A DNA stretch of 64,000 nucleotides, taken from positions 124,645,259 through 124,709,258 of the forward strand of contig NC_089582.1 in assembly GCF_019320115.1 (NCBI RefSeq), written 5' to 3'. This DNA is from Miscanthus floridulus (lineage: Eukaryota; Streptophyta; Magnoliopsida; Poales; Poaceae). The notes under the pieces were generated by a model. It had not been told where the DNA came from. It searched no databases and saw nothing but the letters and a program-made list of their open reading frames with translations. Made by a program: the position numbers and the translations under genes. This document shows, piece after piece, positions 23,242 through 35,740 of the stretch; the first letter of the stretch is position 1; each line of letters begins with the position of its first letter.

Positions 23242-25095
23242 AGCCCCCGAGGACTTCATAGTTGAGTTCTGGAAGCCTCGTCTTGTTCCTTCAAGTCTCG
23301 TTGAGCAGGAACAAGCATCGTCTGAGTGCTTTCTTGAGCAAAACCGTGTAGCGCTTTGTGAGATCTTTGTGTGGTGTGTCCTTTTTTGTACTTTTTTGGA
23401 GAAAAAAGTACTCCCATTTGGATGTAGCCCTCGAGCCTCTTGCTGTTTGGCACAAGGAGCTTGAGGGTCTTTTCTTGAAATCTTCCTGATTCTTCATTGA
23501 AAGGCTCCCCGACTTCCTTGTTGAAAAGGAGCTCTGATGCTGTGTTCGGGTTCTTTTTGTCTTGTGGTCCTAACGCCGTCTTTCTTGAAGAAACATTCTG
23601 AGTGGTGTGCGCTTTTTTTTGAGAAAAAAGTGCACTCACTGAGTGTAGCCCCCGAGCCTCTTGCTATTTGGAACAAAAAGTTGGAGGGTCTTGAATCTGA
23701 GTTGTTTGATAGAACCGTATACCTCTTCTTTTGCTGCCCCCGGGCATATATCCAGGTTGTTCTATTTAGGAAGAACTCGAAAGCAGGGTTTTGACATATT
23801 CTCTGGTAGTCTACTGTTGTCAGATGTAGTTGTATAGTGGTTGTTGAGTGTGAATGCCTTTTGTTCATGGGTTGTACTGTGTTGGTATATTCTTCCGAAT
23901 ATGCCCATCTTCGAGTACTGTTCCCTCTCGCCTGAGTCTTCCATTATTGAGTCCTGTCTTTTCACTATGTCCTTTGTTAGGCTTATTTTGTTGGTACTCC
24001 TAGTCCATGTGCACCGCTCCTTTGATGTATAAATACCCTCTCAGGGTGCTTGCTTTCATCCATTGAACATTCTGTTTGAAACCTTTGTGATCACTAATAT
24101 GGTAGTTTGTGAAGTAGAGCAGCCCCGGGCATGTTTTGTAGTTCCTATGTGTCTTGTCGTAGTTGAAGGAATTCTTGTGATAGGGATTAGAGGTTGGCTA
24201 ATCCCGCGACAGTAATGTACCAGGATGTACGTGGCGGTAGTTGGAGGAAGTCTTGTGATGTGGACTTCGTTCCTTCATCTAGCAGTTCTGGGTTGATCCT
24301 CATTGCCTGTCTTGAGACTGTCCGATGTAGATCAACACCATATCTAGCATCACATCGGTCTTGGGTAGACAGATGCCTGCCGGCCTTCTCTGCTCCATGT
24401 CCTGCCGTGCTGCTGATTTTTGCCTTGGAAGCACTACGTCCGTCCTTTGAAGAAAACAGTATAGCCGATGGCGGTTTGTCCTTCCGAGTAGCAATTTGGG
24501 ACATGTAGTCATTCTAGAACCCAGTCATGTCTGTGTTCTTCTTTGCTATTTTGCTTTTCATGGTATCGAGTACGTTGGGTCTTGTAAGATTTGTAATCTT
24601 CTATTTTTGAAGTTGCTTGTAATGGAAAGAATCTTTGTCATCTGAGTTGTTATTTACTTTTCTGCTGTAGTTCCGGTCGCTCATGATATTCCTGAGTTCT
24701 TTTTGTAAGAACCAAGTTCTTATGTTCCTTGTGAAGTTGCCTTTCTTTTCTTCTTTGTTGACGGGTTGTTCTTGCAGTTATCTGATAACTCCACAATATC
24801 GCTGGATGGATAAGTCTAAAATCTGCCCGTTGAATTGTACCGTTGTGTGGATTTGTGCCCTCCGTCATTTTAGCTGTGTCGATAAATGGACTATTGCGTT
24901 CTCACACGGTGCTTTAACAGGCTCGGTGGGCCATTTTTAACGCTGTAAAATCTATTTAAAGACCCTTCATCTTCTTTTTCTTTACTACCCTCAAACCCTA
25001 GCTCTCAGTCATCCGCCATCGCCATTGCCACCGCCGTCTTTAGCGCCACTATCAAGGCTTTCTCTTCCCCTAGTCACTTTTTCCTTCGTTAGTAT
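23242..25095. other. Non-coding part of Gypsy element B between 3' LTR and antisense ORF
   Basis: No domain-coding frame recognised. A motif of about 50 bp around GTAGCCCCCGAGCCTCTTG occurs near 23427 and 23645 and again near 28657 beyond the antisense ORF. Its minus strand is polypurine-like. At 24950-25095 the plus strand looks like a promoter and leader: TATTTAAAG near 24952, then CAAACCCTAGCTCTCAGTC and a CCGCCATCGCC-type leader before the ATG at 25096. Confidence 0.6.
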
Positions 25096-28000
25096 ATGGG
25101 TAAGAAGAAAACCGCAAGTAAGTCCCAATCTTCCTTCGTGGACAAGGAATCTTCACTCTCTGTGATTGAAAATCAGGAGTTTGTTGCCATGAGGGCCGCC
25201 CAGAAGTCTTGGCCGGCTCCGACGACCACCGAGGAGCAGCTCCGTGAGCTTGTCAGCGACGGTTTGATCTAGAGCAAGGCCATTGTTGAATGGAGAGTTC
25301 TAGGCGAGCATCGGGTCCCTGCCCTAGGTCCTGGTGAGATTGTCCTTTTTGTCTCTTTCATTCGTGCTGGACTCTGCCTTCCTGCCTCTGCTTTTCTTCA
25401 TCAGTTTCTCAGCTATTTTGGGATTTGCTTGAACCATCATGCTCCTAATGCAGTCCTTCACCTTTCTGTCTTTGTTCATCTTTGTGAGGCTTTCCTTGGA
25501 ATTCCCCCTTCTCTTTCTCTGTTTCATTACTTCTTTCGTCTGAAACCCCAACCTCGCCGCGAAGAAACCAGCGTTCTTGGTGGTTATGGGATTCAATTTT
25601 GCCAGGGTCTTAAGAGCAAGTTCTTTGACTATGACCTAGTTGATTCTATAAGAGATTGGCGTGTCGACTGGTTTTATGCCACCAATCTAATCCCTTCTCT
25701 AGCTGTCCACTCTAGATCTGGTCCCATGGTTAATGACCGTTGGGATAAGAATCCTGTTTCATCTGCTGAGATTCAGGCAATCTAGCCATTCCTTGATAGG
25801 ATTAGTATGCTAAAACAGCAAGGTTTAACTAGCTTTGGCATTGTTTCGAGTTTTCTTCATCACCGAGTTCAGCCTTTGAAGGAGCGAGAGCACCTTGGCT
25901 TTGAGTACTCGGGGGCTAAGGATCCTTCATGCAAGGTCCTAGCTCTTGAGCTTACCGATGAGGAGGTACTCGAGCATCTCTAGAAGATGCTGAAAGGAGC
26001 AAGCGTTGTCCCACCTACTGTCTCTGAGTTCTCTACGAACAACCTGCCTCCAGCTATAAGTTGTTTTTTCCTCGTTCGGGTACTTTATGTATTCTTGCTG
26101 TATCTTTCTTTGTTTAACTTTTCCTTGTCTTGTTGTCTTATTCTTTTTTGTAGGAATTTGGGCGCAACTTTGTTGACCTGATCCCTTCTCTTGCTGTTCC
26201 CCCTGTCGTGGCAAAAACTGGGAAGGAACTCATCGTAGCTTCTGCAACCAGTAAGTCCCCAATCTCCATAGTGTTTCTTAGAGTTTCTTCCGGATTTGTT
26301 GATGTATATGAAGAATATGTTCCTCGTCTAGTCCCCTGTGGTCCTCGTAGTGTCTCGAAGAGGGGGCAAATGGATGGGTCTTCATCTAGCCTGCCTGCTT
26401 CCAAGAAGTCTCGCAAGCCAAGTACTCCTCTAGGTACTCTAGTTGTAGCTAGCATGCTCTTAGGTGAGCATATTTATACTCTTTGTCCCTTTGTTTTCTT
26501 GTTTTTGTCTTGAACCGAGTGCTTTTATTCTTTTTTCAACGGGTGCCTTGGTGGCCTTGGTCGAGATCGAGGGGGAAGAGGATGATGAAGTACCCCTTAT
26601 CATGCGGCGGTGAGTTGTTTTCGTATTCCCCTTCCATTGAATTTCTCCTCTTTGTCCTGACTCTTAGTCTTGATCTTTTTGAAGTAACCAAACATTGGGT
26701 ATGAGTTCTTCTGAGGCTCCCGCGCCGGCTTCTTCTGAAGCTCCGGTGTTGAGTTCTTTGGTAGCCTTGGTGCCAAGCTCTTTCGCACCTCCGGTGCCGA
26801 GTTCTTCTACGGCTCTAGCCCCGGCTTCTTTTGGGGCTCCGGTATCGGCTATACCGCTTCTGTCGCCAAGTGGTGGGGACATTTTTGCCGCTGTGGTCCC
26901 CCCTGTGAGGTCTTCTTTTGGCTTTGCGAGGAAGAAGGTGGCCGGGTGAGTAGATTCTAGCTTCATCCTTTTGCTTCTGTTCTCCTTTTTCCTGGTTCTC
27001 ATCGGTGATTTCTTTTATCAATTTTTAGTCCTTTGTCTTCTCTCGCTTCTTCATTGACTTCTTCTCAGCCCTCCACCGTGCCACCGAGTACCGAGCCTCA
27101 GGACTCGTAGCATATTGTTGGTGAAGTGGCTGTGGGGGCTACAAAGCTCTCTGGCGATGGCGCCGCTACAGACTTGGCCGCCCTAGAGGTGACCATGGCC
27201 ATTGTGTCGGGTCCTTCTGAGGGATTGGCCTCAGCTTCTCGGGAGGTCGCTCTGGTCATTCCTTCTTCACCTCGGCCGGGCTCTCCTTCTCTTGCCTTCG
27301 GCGGTCCTCCTTTTGTCGATGATGTGGTGCAGCAGTTCGATGCCACTCATCGGCTATCGGAATTAACTGCTGCCTGGGGAGACTTGTCATCCCTTGCGAC
27401 TTCTTTTGGAGAAAAGCTCCAGGTAAGCTTTTTCATCGTTCCTGCTTTGGATGTTTTGCTTTTCTTTGGTCCTTATTCTTCATTCTTCTTTGTATCTTTT
27501 TGCTCAGTCCTTCTCTCATGATCACACCGGCTTCTTTTTCTTGTCTAAAAATGAGAAAAAGTTGTCTTCAGAAGTGAGCACCCTGAAGGCTAATCTTGAT
27601 CTCCTCTGGGCTGAGCTAGGGGCTGAGCATCGAACGCATCAGGACGATGAAAAATCTCTTCGTGCTTGGGCTATTGAAATCAAGAAGCAGAGGGATGCCA
27701 CTCTTCAAGAGGCCCGAAAGAACTCGGCGGCCGTGAAGGACTTGGAGGCCGTGAAGAAGGAGTGCAACGGTATTGAGAGTTATTTTTGTTTCTTTTTGTA
27801 ATGAAACTTTTCCTTTCCGCTGACTTGTTGTCTACTGCTTTGTCCAGCTCTCTAGGTTGAAAAGCAGAAACTCTCGGAGGGCGTTGAAGAAATGAAAACT
27901 CTTGTTCATACAAGTCATAACAAGGCTAAGGAGGTAATTACTCGTGCTGAAGAGGAACTTGCGCTTGCTAAGTTGATTAGGCATGGAGCTGATAGAGATC

Positions 28001-28392
28001 TTGTGCAGGCCTAGAAAACCATTGAAGACTTGTCTAGCAGGTTGGCGACGGCTACTGAAAACTGGAAGGCTTTGTGGAAATCCTTTCGTTCAGTAGCCGA
28101 CGTTCTTCGAACTCCAACAGATGATGAGCAATCTTGGGCTTAGTTGATTCCTCGAATTCTGACTCGTTTCCAAGAGTTTGTGAAGAGATGTGCTCAACTG
28201 TGTACCAAGAATGTTCTGGCCCAAGTCTGGGTTCTTGCTCCAACAGTTCCTTTGTCCAAGATAGCAGAGGAATCTGATAGTCAAGAATACATCGATGCTG
28301 TTGAGAGGATGGAGCCTGAAGTTGAAGATTTAGCTAGTAGGATAGTAGATAATCTTAATATCGTCCTCCCTTCTCCTAATGATGAGGCTTGA
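25096..28392 (+). pseudogene. Antisense ORF of Gypsy element B ('putative gypsy type transposon' PF04195-like protein), intron-containing
   Basis: It runs opposite to gag-pol of the element. It starts MGKKKTASKSQSS at 25096. The conserved domain at about 25340-26055 includes PASAFLHQFLSYFGI, PNAVLHLSVFVHLCEAFLG, GIQFCQGLKSKFFDYDLVDS, MVNDRWDK and SFLHHRVQPLKEREHLGFEY; this matches, from memory, the grass domain called putative gypsy type transposon. Introns are indicated: acceptor TTTTTTGTAG then EFGRNFVDLIPSLAVPP at 26154, donor at 26251. The donor expected at 26056 reads AT instead of GT. The middle is Ser/Pro/Ala-rich. The 3' part (27540-28390) is coiled-coil-like (KNEKKLSSEVSTLKANLDLL). 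The stop is at 28390-28392. In-frame stops (25270, 25785, 25981 and others) show decay. Function unknown. Confidence 0.75.
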
Positions 28393-28756
28393 TGTATTTG
28401 ACTTTTATGCCCGTGCCTTGTAATATGACATTATACTTCTTTTTTGAATGAAAGTCCTTTTTATTGATGTCTTCTTTGCCTAAATGCCCTACTTATTCCT
28501 CGGACAAGTACTTTTTTGTTTAAGTAAGCAACTCATGTTGACGACCTTTCTTGATCTGTCGAGTTGTAAACAACTTGTTATATGTAGATCTTTGCGTCTG
28601 TCGAGTTATAAACAACTCATTATATGTAGATCTTTGCGTTCTTAGTTATCTCTAGTGTAGCCCCCGAGCCTCTTAGTATTTGGTACAAGTAGCTGGAGGG
28701 TCTTGCTTTTGATATTGCTCTGGTCTTATGCCTAGGCTTAGTTTCAGTCTTTTTGA
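28393..28756. other. Non-coding spacer in Gypsy element B
   Basis: AT-rich. Contains a short direct repeat (GTCGAGTT.TAAACAACT near 28558 and 28600) and the third copy of the GTAGCCCCCGAGCCTCTT motif at 28657. No coding frame. Confidence 0.6.
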
Positions 28757-29306
28757 TTTTATTTCAGGTGTTAGCTTGTTAGCTACCCTCATCGGTGGGC
28801 TCACATGTCTTTTCAACTATTTTGCTCACGAGCGGGATGCTCAGGCGTCTTTTCAGCCATTTTGCATTTTATTTCGGGTGTTGGCTTGTTAGCTACCCTC
28901 ATCGGCGGGCTCAAGTGTTTTTTCAACTATTTTGCTCTCGACCGGGATGCTCAGGCGTCTTTTCAGCCATTTTGCATTTTATTTCAGGTGTTAGCTTATT
29001 AGCTACCCTCATCGGCGGGCTCAAGTGTCTTTTCAACTATTTTGCTCTTGGCCGGAATGCTCAGGCGTCTTTTCAGCCATTTTGCATTTTATTTCGAGTG
29101 TTAGCTTATTAGCTACCCTCATCGGTGGGCTCAAGTGTCTTTTTAACTATTTTGCTCTCGGCCGGGATGCTCAGGCGTCTTTTCAGCCATTTTGCATTTT
29201 ATTTCGGGTGTCAGCTTGTTAGCTACCCTCATCGGTGGGCTCAAGCGTTTCTTCAGCTATTTTGCTCTCGGCCGGGATGCTCAGGCGTATTTTCAGCCAT
29301 TTTGCT
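28757..29306. repeat. 110-bp tandem repeat array in Gypsy element B
   Basis: AGCTACCCTCATCGG occurs at 28781, 28891, 29001, 29111 and 29221, an exact 110-bp period over five units with few differences. It lies between the antisense ORF and the end of pol. Because 110 is not a multiple of three, several overlapping open frames in it are artefacts. Confidence 0.95.
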
Positions 29307-29472
29307 TTTAAGAGACAACTCGGATAGAGCCATGACATATATGTTTGTCGAGAAATAATCATCTTTATTGATCATGAATATTGGTGTGTTACAATGGTAC
29401 ACTACAGTATCTTTGTTGATCATGAATGTTGATCTCTTGTGTCTTGTGTACATATTCTCCCTTGAGTTGTTT

Positions 29473-30680
29473 TTATGCATAGAATCTTTGTAGCTGACTG
29501 ATGTGCCATGTATTGTTGACTTCTTTTCCATCTTCAGTTATGAGCTTGTATGTGCCTGGTCCGATGACTTTTACGATGATAAAAGGACCTTCCCATGGAC
29601 TAAGTAGTTTGTGGCATCCGTCAGTTTTTTGTATTCTTCTTAGTGCTAAGTCTCCGACTTGTAATGATCGAGACTAAGTATTCTTGTTGTAGTGGTGCCT
29701 TAGTCCTTGGAGGTATTTCGCTGATTGTAGGGTAGCATTTACTCTGACTTCTTCTGTGTTGTCGAGTTCTAATCTTCGGGTGTATTCAGCTTCTCCTTCG
29801 TCGTACTGTTCTATCCTTGGTGACGTCCAGATCAGGTCTGCGGGTAGTATGGCTTCTGATCCGTATACTAGGAAGAAAGGTGAGTATCCGGTGGCTCTGC
29901 TTATTTGAGTTCGTAGTCTCCATACAACTTTGGATAATTCTTCGATCCATTTTGATCCATAGTCTACTAGTTCTTCATACAGTCTTGATTTTAATCCGGC
30001 TAGTATGAGTCCATTGGCCCTTTCTACCTGTCTGTTGGCTTCTGGATGTGTGACTGATGCGTAATCTATACTGAAACCACAATCCCGTGCCCAACTTTTG
30101 AATTCTATACCTATAAAGGGAGAACTAAAATCTGTGATGATTCGATTGGGCATGCCGAAGCTGTGCATAATATCTTGGATGAACTTGACCGCTTTGGCTG
30201 CGCTGTATTTTACGAGTGGTTTTTATTCGATCCACTTGGTGAACTTGTCGATTGCTACAAAGATGTACTCGAAACCGCCCTTTGCTTTCTCGAGAGGTCC
30301 CACTTGATCCAGCCCCCAGCAGGACAAAGGCCAAGCGGGTGGAATGCAGATGAGGTTGTGGGCTGGCACATGAGCTTGTCTTGTGAACATCTGACAACTT
30401 TTGCATCTTCTAACGAGTTCTTCTATGTCTTTTAAAGCGGTTGGCCAATAGAAACCAGTGCAGAATGCTTTGCCGACTAGTGTTCTTGAAGCGGTGTGAT
30501 TTCCACAGTAGTCGGAGTGTATTTTGTCTAGGATTTGTTTGCCTTCTTCAAATGAGATGCATTTTAGGAGTATTCCTGATGATGCGGCTCTTCTGTATAG
30601 CTTGTCTCCTACTAGGACGTAATTCTTGCTTCTACGGACGACTTGTGTGGCTTGCTGTTTTTCTGCTGGCAACTTATTCT
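29473..30680 (-). pseudogene. Integrase of Gypsy element B
   Basis: HHCC domain: IHSDYCGNHTASRTL, FYWPTALKDIEELVRRCKSCQ. Core: WGLDQVGPLEKAKGGFEYIF, VAIDKFTKWIE then a stop, FGMPNRIITDFSSPFIG (TDN of the family reads TDF), HPEANRQVERANGLI. C-terminal part: ATGYSPFFLVYGSEAILPADL, then WEGPF and WHISQLQRFYA with the stop at 29473-29475. Two in-frame stops (near 30220 and 29670) break it; the frame is otherwise continuous. Confidence 0.9.
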
Positions 30681-30732
30681 CTTTGATGTAATCAATAAAA
30701 ACCTATGTCCATGATGTGTTGATCACCAGAAT

Positions 30733-31420
30733 CTAGTTGCCTTTTGCTATGAGTTCTGTGGTTGTCTCACCAGGTTGTTTGATAGAAGGAGCTGATAACT
30801 CCTCTATGAATACACCGGGTGGGACTTCTGCCCTATCGGATCCAAGCTTGGCAAGAACATTTGCTACAATGTTGGAGTCCCACAGGACATGTAGAATTTC
30901 TAGTCCTTGGAAGTATTTTTCGAGTTTTCGGATTTCAGCACAGTAGGCACCCATGTTCTCTTTGGTGCAATCCCAATCTTTGTTGACTTGGTTGATGACT
31001 ACTGCTGAATCACCGTATACGAGTAGTCGCTTGATTCTGAGTGTAATAGCCACTCTTAGCCTGTGTATGAAAGCTTCATATTCTGCTTCGTTGTTGGTGG
31101 CTTGCCATAATATCTAAAGGACATACTTTAGTTGTCTTCTGTCTGGTGAAATTAGGAGGACACCTGCACCTGCTCTGCCTAGTTTAAGTGATCCATCAAA
31201 GTACATCTTCCAATGATCAAGGATGGCGCTTGATATGGGTTGTTGAATTTCTGTCCATTCGGCAACAAAATCAGTAAGGGCTTGAGATTTAATTGCTTTC
31301 CACGGGGTGAAATCGATGTTGAGAGCACCGAGTTCAACCGCCCACTTGGATATGCGTCCTGTTGCATCTTTGTTGTGTAAGATGTCTCCTAGTGGGAAAT
31401 CTATCACCACGGTAATCTTA
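30733..31420 (-). pseudogene. Second, archaeal-type RNase H of Gypsy element B
   Basis: MYFDGSLKLGRAGAGVLLISP, then a stop, NNEAEYEAFIHRLRMA, LLVYGDSAVVINQVNKDWD, VANVLAKLGSDRAEVPPGVF. The catalytic acidic residues (YFDGS, E of EYEA, YGDS) are retained, unlike in element A. It lies between the RT-linked RNase H and integrase, as in Tat-lineage elements. Confidence 0.87.
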
Positions 31421-32640
31421 TGGCTCTCAAAATAGTGATGAAGCTTGCGTGAAGTGATCAGTAGGGCGTAGAGTAGTTTTTGTACATGCAGATACCGGAT
31501 TTTTTTTATTCTGATAGCACTTCGCTGATATAGTATATTGGGTATTGTACTTTATATACGCGCCCTTCTTCTTCTCTTTCCACTACTATTGCCGTGCTGA
31601 CTACAGTAGTAGTTGCTGCAATGTATAGCATCATGTCTTCGTCTTTTTTTGGAGGTGTGAGGACTGGTGAGGAGGTGAGGTATGCTTTAAGTTTCTTGAA
31701 AGCTTCATTGGCTTCTTCTGTCCACTCAAACTTGTCTGTCTTCTTTAGTAGTTTGAAGAAAGGCAACCCTTTTTCGCCGAGTCTTGATATGAAACGGTTG
31801 AGTGCCGCCATGCAGCCTGTTAGTTTTTGCACTTCTTTGATGTTTCAGGGAGGTCCCATCTCTGTTATTGCTCGAATTTGCTTGGTGCTTGCCTTGATTC
31901 CGCGATGACTGACCAAGAATCCGAGTAGTTGTCCTGAGGGAACTCCGAATACGCACTTGTTTGGGTTCAATTTCCACCTCCACCTCTTCAAGTTCTCAAA
32001 GGTTTGTTTGAAGTCTTCAATCAGTGTATCCGGGTTCTTTGTTTTTACAACCACGTCGTCCACGTATGCTTCTACATTTTTGCCAATCTGATCATCGAGG
32101 CATGTTTGGATGGCCCTTTGGTAAGTGGCTCTAGCATTCTTGAGTCCAAACGACATTGTCTTGTAGCACTAGGCGCCGAACGGGGTGATGAAAGATGTCT
32201 TGCTTTGGTCTTTTTCTTTTAATGCGATATGGTGATACCCGGAATAGCAATCAAGAAAAGATAATAGGGCAGATCCTGCTGTTGAATCAACTATCTGATC
32301 AATGCGTGGTAGCCTGAACGGATCTTTTGGGCAGTGTTTGTTGAGATCTGTGTAGTCAACACACATGCACCACTCGTCTGTGTTCTTTTTCTGTACCAGA
32401 ACTGGATTTGCTAGCCAATCTGGATGGAGAATTTTCTTGATGAATTTAGCTGCCATTAGTTTTGTAATTTCTTTTTTAATTGTTGTCTTCTTGTCGGGAG
32501 AGAATCATCGTAGTCGTTGCTTTATAGGCTTGGAGCCTTCATTGATCTCAATTCCGTGCTTAGCCAACTCTCTTGGGACCCCTGGCATGTTGGCCGGTTT
32601 CCAAGCAAAAATGTCCTTGTTGTCCCAAAGAAAGTTAATG
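31420..32640 (-). pseudogene. Reverse transcriptase and Ty3-type RNase H of Gypsy element B
   Basis: Motifs in order on the minus strand: AAKFIKKILHPDWLANPVLV, MCVDYTDLNKHCPKDPF, LSFLDCYSGYHHIAL, TSFITPFGA then a stop, FGLKNARATYQRAIQ, catalytic EAYVDDVVVKTK intact, NPNKCVFGVPSGQLLGF, LTGCMAALNRFISRLGEKG, DMMLYIAATTTVVSTA, YPIYYISEVLSE then a stop. A frameshift lies near 31450-31505, where the sequence has a T-run. Confidence 0.92.
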
Positions 32641-32649
32641 AGTGCGAGT

Positions 32650-33400
32650 TCCTATTTTGCCGATAGGTGGGCACTGATTGTTGCTGTTTTTGTAGGATCA
32701 CCAACGCCCAGGTCGATTTGCTTCACATTGGCTTCTTTTGGTGGTGCTAGGATGCTTGGTCTCTTAGCTGGTATCTCTAGTTCTTCTTGGCTTGTTTCTA
32801 TGGCGATAGTGGCTAATTCTTTTCTTCCATCGTTTGCCTGTGCCTTTGCTGCAATTTGGATCGCCTGTACGTCGTAGTCAAATGCGCGCTTTAAATCGCT
32901 CCAAAGAGAAAGAACTCCGTTAGGCCCTGACATTTTAAGCAATAGGTATAGATAATGCGGTATTGCCATGAATTTTGCTAGTGCTGGGCATCCAAGAATT
33001 GCATGATATGAGGAATCAAAATCTGCGACTTCAAATTTGATGAACTCTGTGCGGTAATTTGAGGGAGTCCCAAAGGTAACGGTAGAGTGATTTGTCCAAG
33101 TGGCATCGCTGCCTTGCTGGGTACTATGCCATAAAAAGGTGTGCTTGTTGGTGTGATCATCCCAGCGAGTTGTAGTCCAATCTTCCTTAGAGTTTCTAAA
33201 AAGATGATGTTGAGTCCTGCTCCTCCGTCAATTAGTACTTTTATGACAATCATGCCGACAATGGTCGGATCTAGAACCAATGGGTAATGGCCTATGTTTC
33301 CTACGCTGGTCCACTGGTCTTCTCTTGTGAATTGGATTGGGTACTCTGACCAGTTGAGATATCTTGGTGTAGTGGGTTCTGCGGCCATAATTGTTCGTAG
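32650..33400 (-). pseudogene. Aspartic protease region of Gypsy element B
   Basis: YLNWSEYPIQFTREDQWTSVG and YPLVLDPTIVG precede the active-site segment VLIDGGAGLNIIFLETLRKIG (DGG form). SKAAMPLGQITLPL and MAIPHYLYLLLKMSGPNGVLS follow. A frameshift separates the two parts near 32980. The segment to RT (DNKDIFAWKPANMPGVPRELA) is readable. Confidence 0.85.
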
Positions 33401-35740
33401 CGCTAACTTTTCTTGATGTTTGCTTCTGGAGTCTGGAATCCCGGCAAAGATTTCTGCTACTGTCCCTCTAGATTTTTGGAATCCCTTGTCATCATGGTTG
33501 TCTCCTTCTTTTTTTTGATCGTCTTCTTTATTGTTTCCCATGCTATCTTTTCTAGTGTACCTTTCATTGAAGGTGTAGCAATTTCTGATAGTGTGCCTCC
33601 CATTGGGGTGCAAAGGGCAACGCATGTTCTCGATGTCGTCATATCTTCTGGGCTTGGTAAATTCTTTGATTTGTCAGCCATCGCTACCGTGTTGTCTGGA
33701 CCTCGCTTTCTCTCCTGATGTCTGTTGTTTTGAGGATTTTGCCTGTCCGGGTTGTCTCTGTTATTCCTTTCCGGGAATCTTTCTTTCATTTTTTTCTTCT
33801 GTAGTAATCATCTTTTCTACTGTTCTTCTGAATTCTTTGTTATTTCTTGGGTTTTCTTTGTAGAAGTCTTGGAATTGCCACCTAGCCACGATTCCATGAG
33901 AGAAAGCTTCGATTACTTCTTGTTGTGTGATGTCATGTACTTGAGCTCGTAGTTCGCCAAATCGTCGATAGTAATTTTTGAGACTTTCACCTCCTTTCTG
34001 CTTGAGTCCTTTTAATTCTACGTGGGTGATTGGATGTGTAATGATTCCCACAAAATTTTCACAGAAAGCTCTTTGTAAGTCTTCCTAATTTCTGATTGAT
34101 CTAGGATTTAATTTGTCAAACCACTAAAGCGGCATGGTTTCTAGGGCCATGGGGAAGAACAAGGTTTTGATGTCATTGTCTCCTCCGGCTAATTCAATCG
34201 ATTGAGAGTAGATCCTAAGCCATTGCTTTGGTTCGGTCTTGCCATCGTATTTGGAGTGGTTGGATGGTTTGAACTTATGAGGTAGTCAAATCGAAGCAAG
34301 TCTGTTTGCAAAATAGGGAAATCTATCGTGCGTTCTGGCTTCTGTATATTCTGACTCTGCGCCCCCTTCTTGCCAACTATCATCTTGGCGAGAGTAGCTT
34401 TGTGTGGCTGTTCGAGTAGGTGCTCTGCTTCTTTCCTTTCTTGGTTGCTCTACTCGGTTATTTTGACTGTGATTTCTTCGGCTTCCTCTGTTGTGACTTC
34501 CACTTGGTCCTAGTCTATCAAAAGTAGACTTCCTTTGATTTTGATCTTCCTGTTCATGAGATGTTGCCTTTCCATCATTTGTTTTGAAGACTGTTAATCG
34601 GAGGAAATCTCAGAGCTGTTCTTGTTTTTCATTAGGATATGAGGTCACTCTGAGTTCTTCTAGTGCTTCCCGGATCTTGTCATAGGGAGTATTCGCTGCT
34701 TGTCCTTCTTTGATTTCTCATTCTGATTTTCTTCTATTGTACTCTACCAGGTCTGATTCGTATTTGATCCTTGTGTCTCTCTGTTGCTTCGCACGGCGTT
34801 GTCATCCTTGTTTCAATTTGTTCTTTCTTTCTCTTGCTTGCCTCTGGCTCTTAGTCTCACCATCGTATCCCTGGATGAATGGTGATATATTGGACTCGGA
34901 TTCATCTGAAGATCTTACGTCAGGTGCTTCTAGGGGGATCAATGGTGATCGAGGATGGTGAATCATGAGTACTTCTCTAGCATGAGTTGTTCTGTCATCG
35001 TCGTTGATTTCTGTACTGGTAGAGCTGTTGATGACCTTAGTATAGGTCTCAAAGTCATAGATGGAATCTCCTTCTTGGTAAGGTAGAATTGCTGTTGTCG
35101 TGTCATCGATTAGTTGGGCATCATCATTTTTAGGAACGGTATCTGGCCAGTGAATGATGCAGTCTTGAGATGTTATGGTTAAAACGAGACCCTCCTGGGC
35201 TCCCTTCAGTGGCATTCTAAGCATGGGACAAGTGGATCCTTCGTGCCACGACTGATAGGATGTTGCCATGTTGTGGAGTCTAAACAGAAGAAGACCCAAC
35301 TTCTTTGAAGTATTCTGGGTGTATTCCAAGTAGTATTCTTGATAGGTTGACGTCATGTCCCAGAGCTTTGTTAGAAAAGAACTCGGTCTTCTGAAAGAAC
35401 TTAGTCTTCTGAAAGAACTCGGATAAGGCTTCGCTTCAAAAGCGAAACTTGAGTTTGAATTGGATACGTGATCTTGTGAGAACTGAGTCGGATTGAGCTG
35501 TGTGAATCTTCCGAAAAACTGATCTGTCATTATCATCAAAATAGAATGATCCTGATGATGACCTGATTCTTTAAGGAGACGACCTTGGAGCTTGCCGTCG
35601 TCGCCTGCCTTATAGATCCATGAACCGAAGATGAAGATCGGTCCCTTTGGGAAGATCATGTTGTCGAGGTCCATCAAGCTCTCGGATGCAAAGTCGTCGA
35701 AAGCCCCTACCTGGGGCACCAGCTGTCGATGTTTGACCAT
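33400..35740 (-). pseudogene. gag of Gypsy element B
   Basis: A 312-codon N-terminal open frame (35740-34802) begins inside the last 17 nt of the 5' LTR. A likelier start is the ATG at 35659 (MIFPKGPIFIFGSW), which lines up with the gag start of element A. After a stop, the Gag domain is at about 34300-33760: YDGKTEPKQWLRIYSQSIELA, WFDKLNPRSIRN, VELKGLKQKGGESLKNYYRRF. The CPLHPNGRHTIRNC motif at 33620-33580 is the knuckle-like segment. Several nonsense codons are present. Confidence 0.83.

Noticed and set aside
25096..28392. Host gene with a conserved grass domain
   Set aside because: It lies wholly inside the LTRs of element B, a related ORF occupies the same position in element A, and the domain is known from Gypsy elements.
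28795..29358. Several 65-105-codon open frames at the 110-bp array
   Set aside because: They repeat the same translation in shifting frames because 110 is not a multiple of three; pure repeat artefact.
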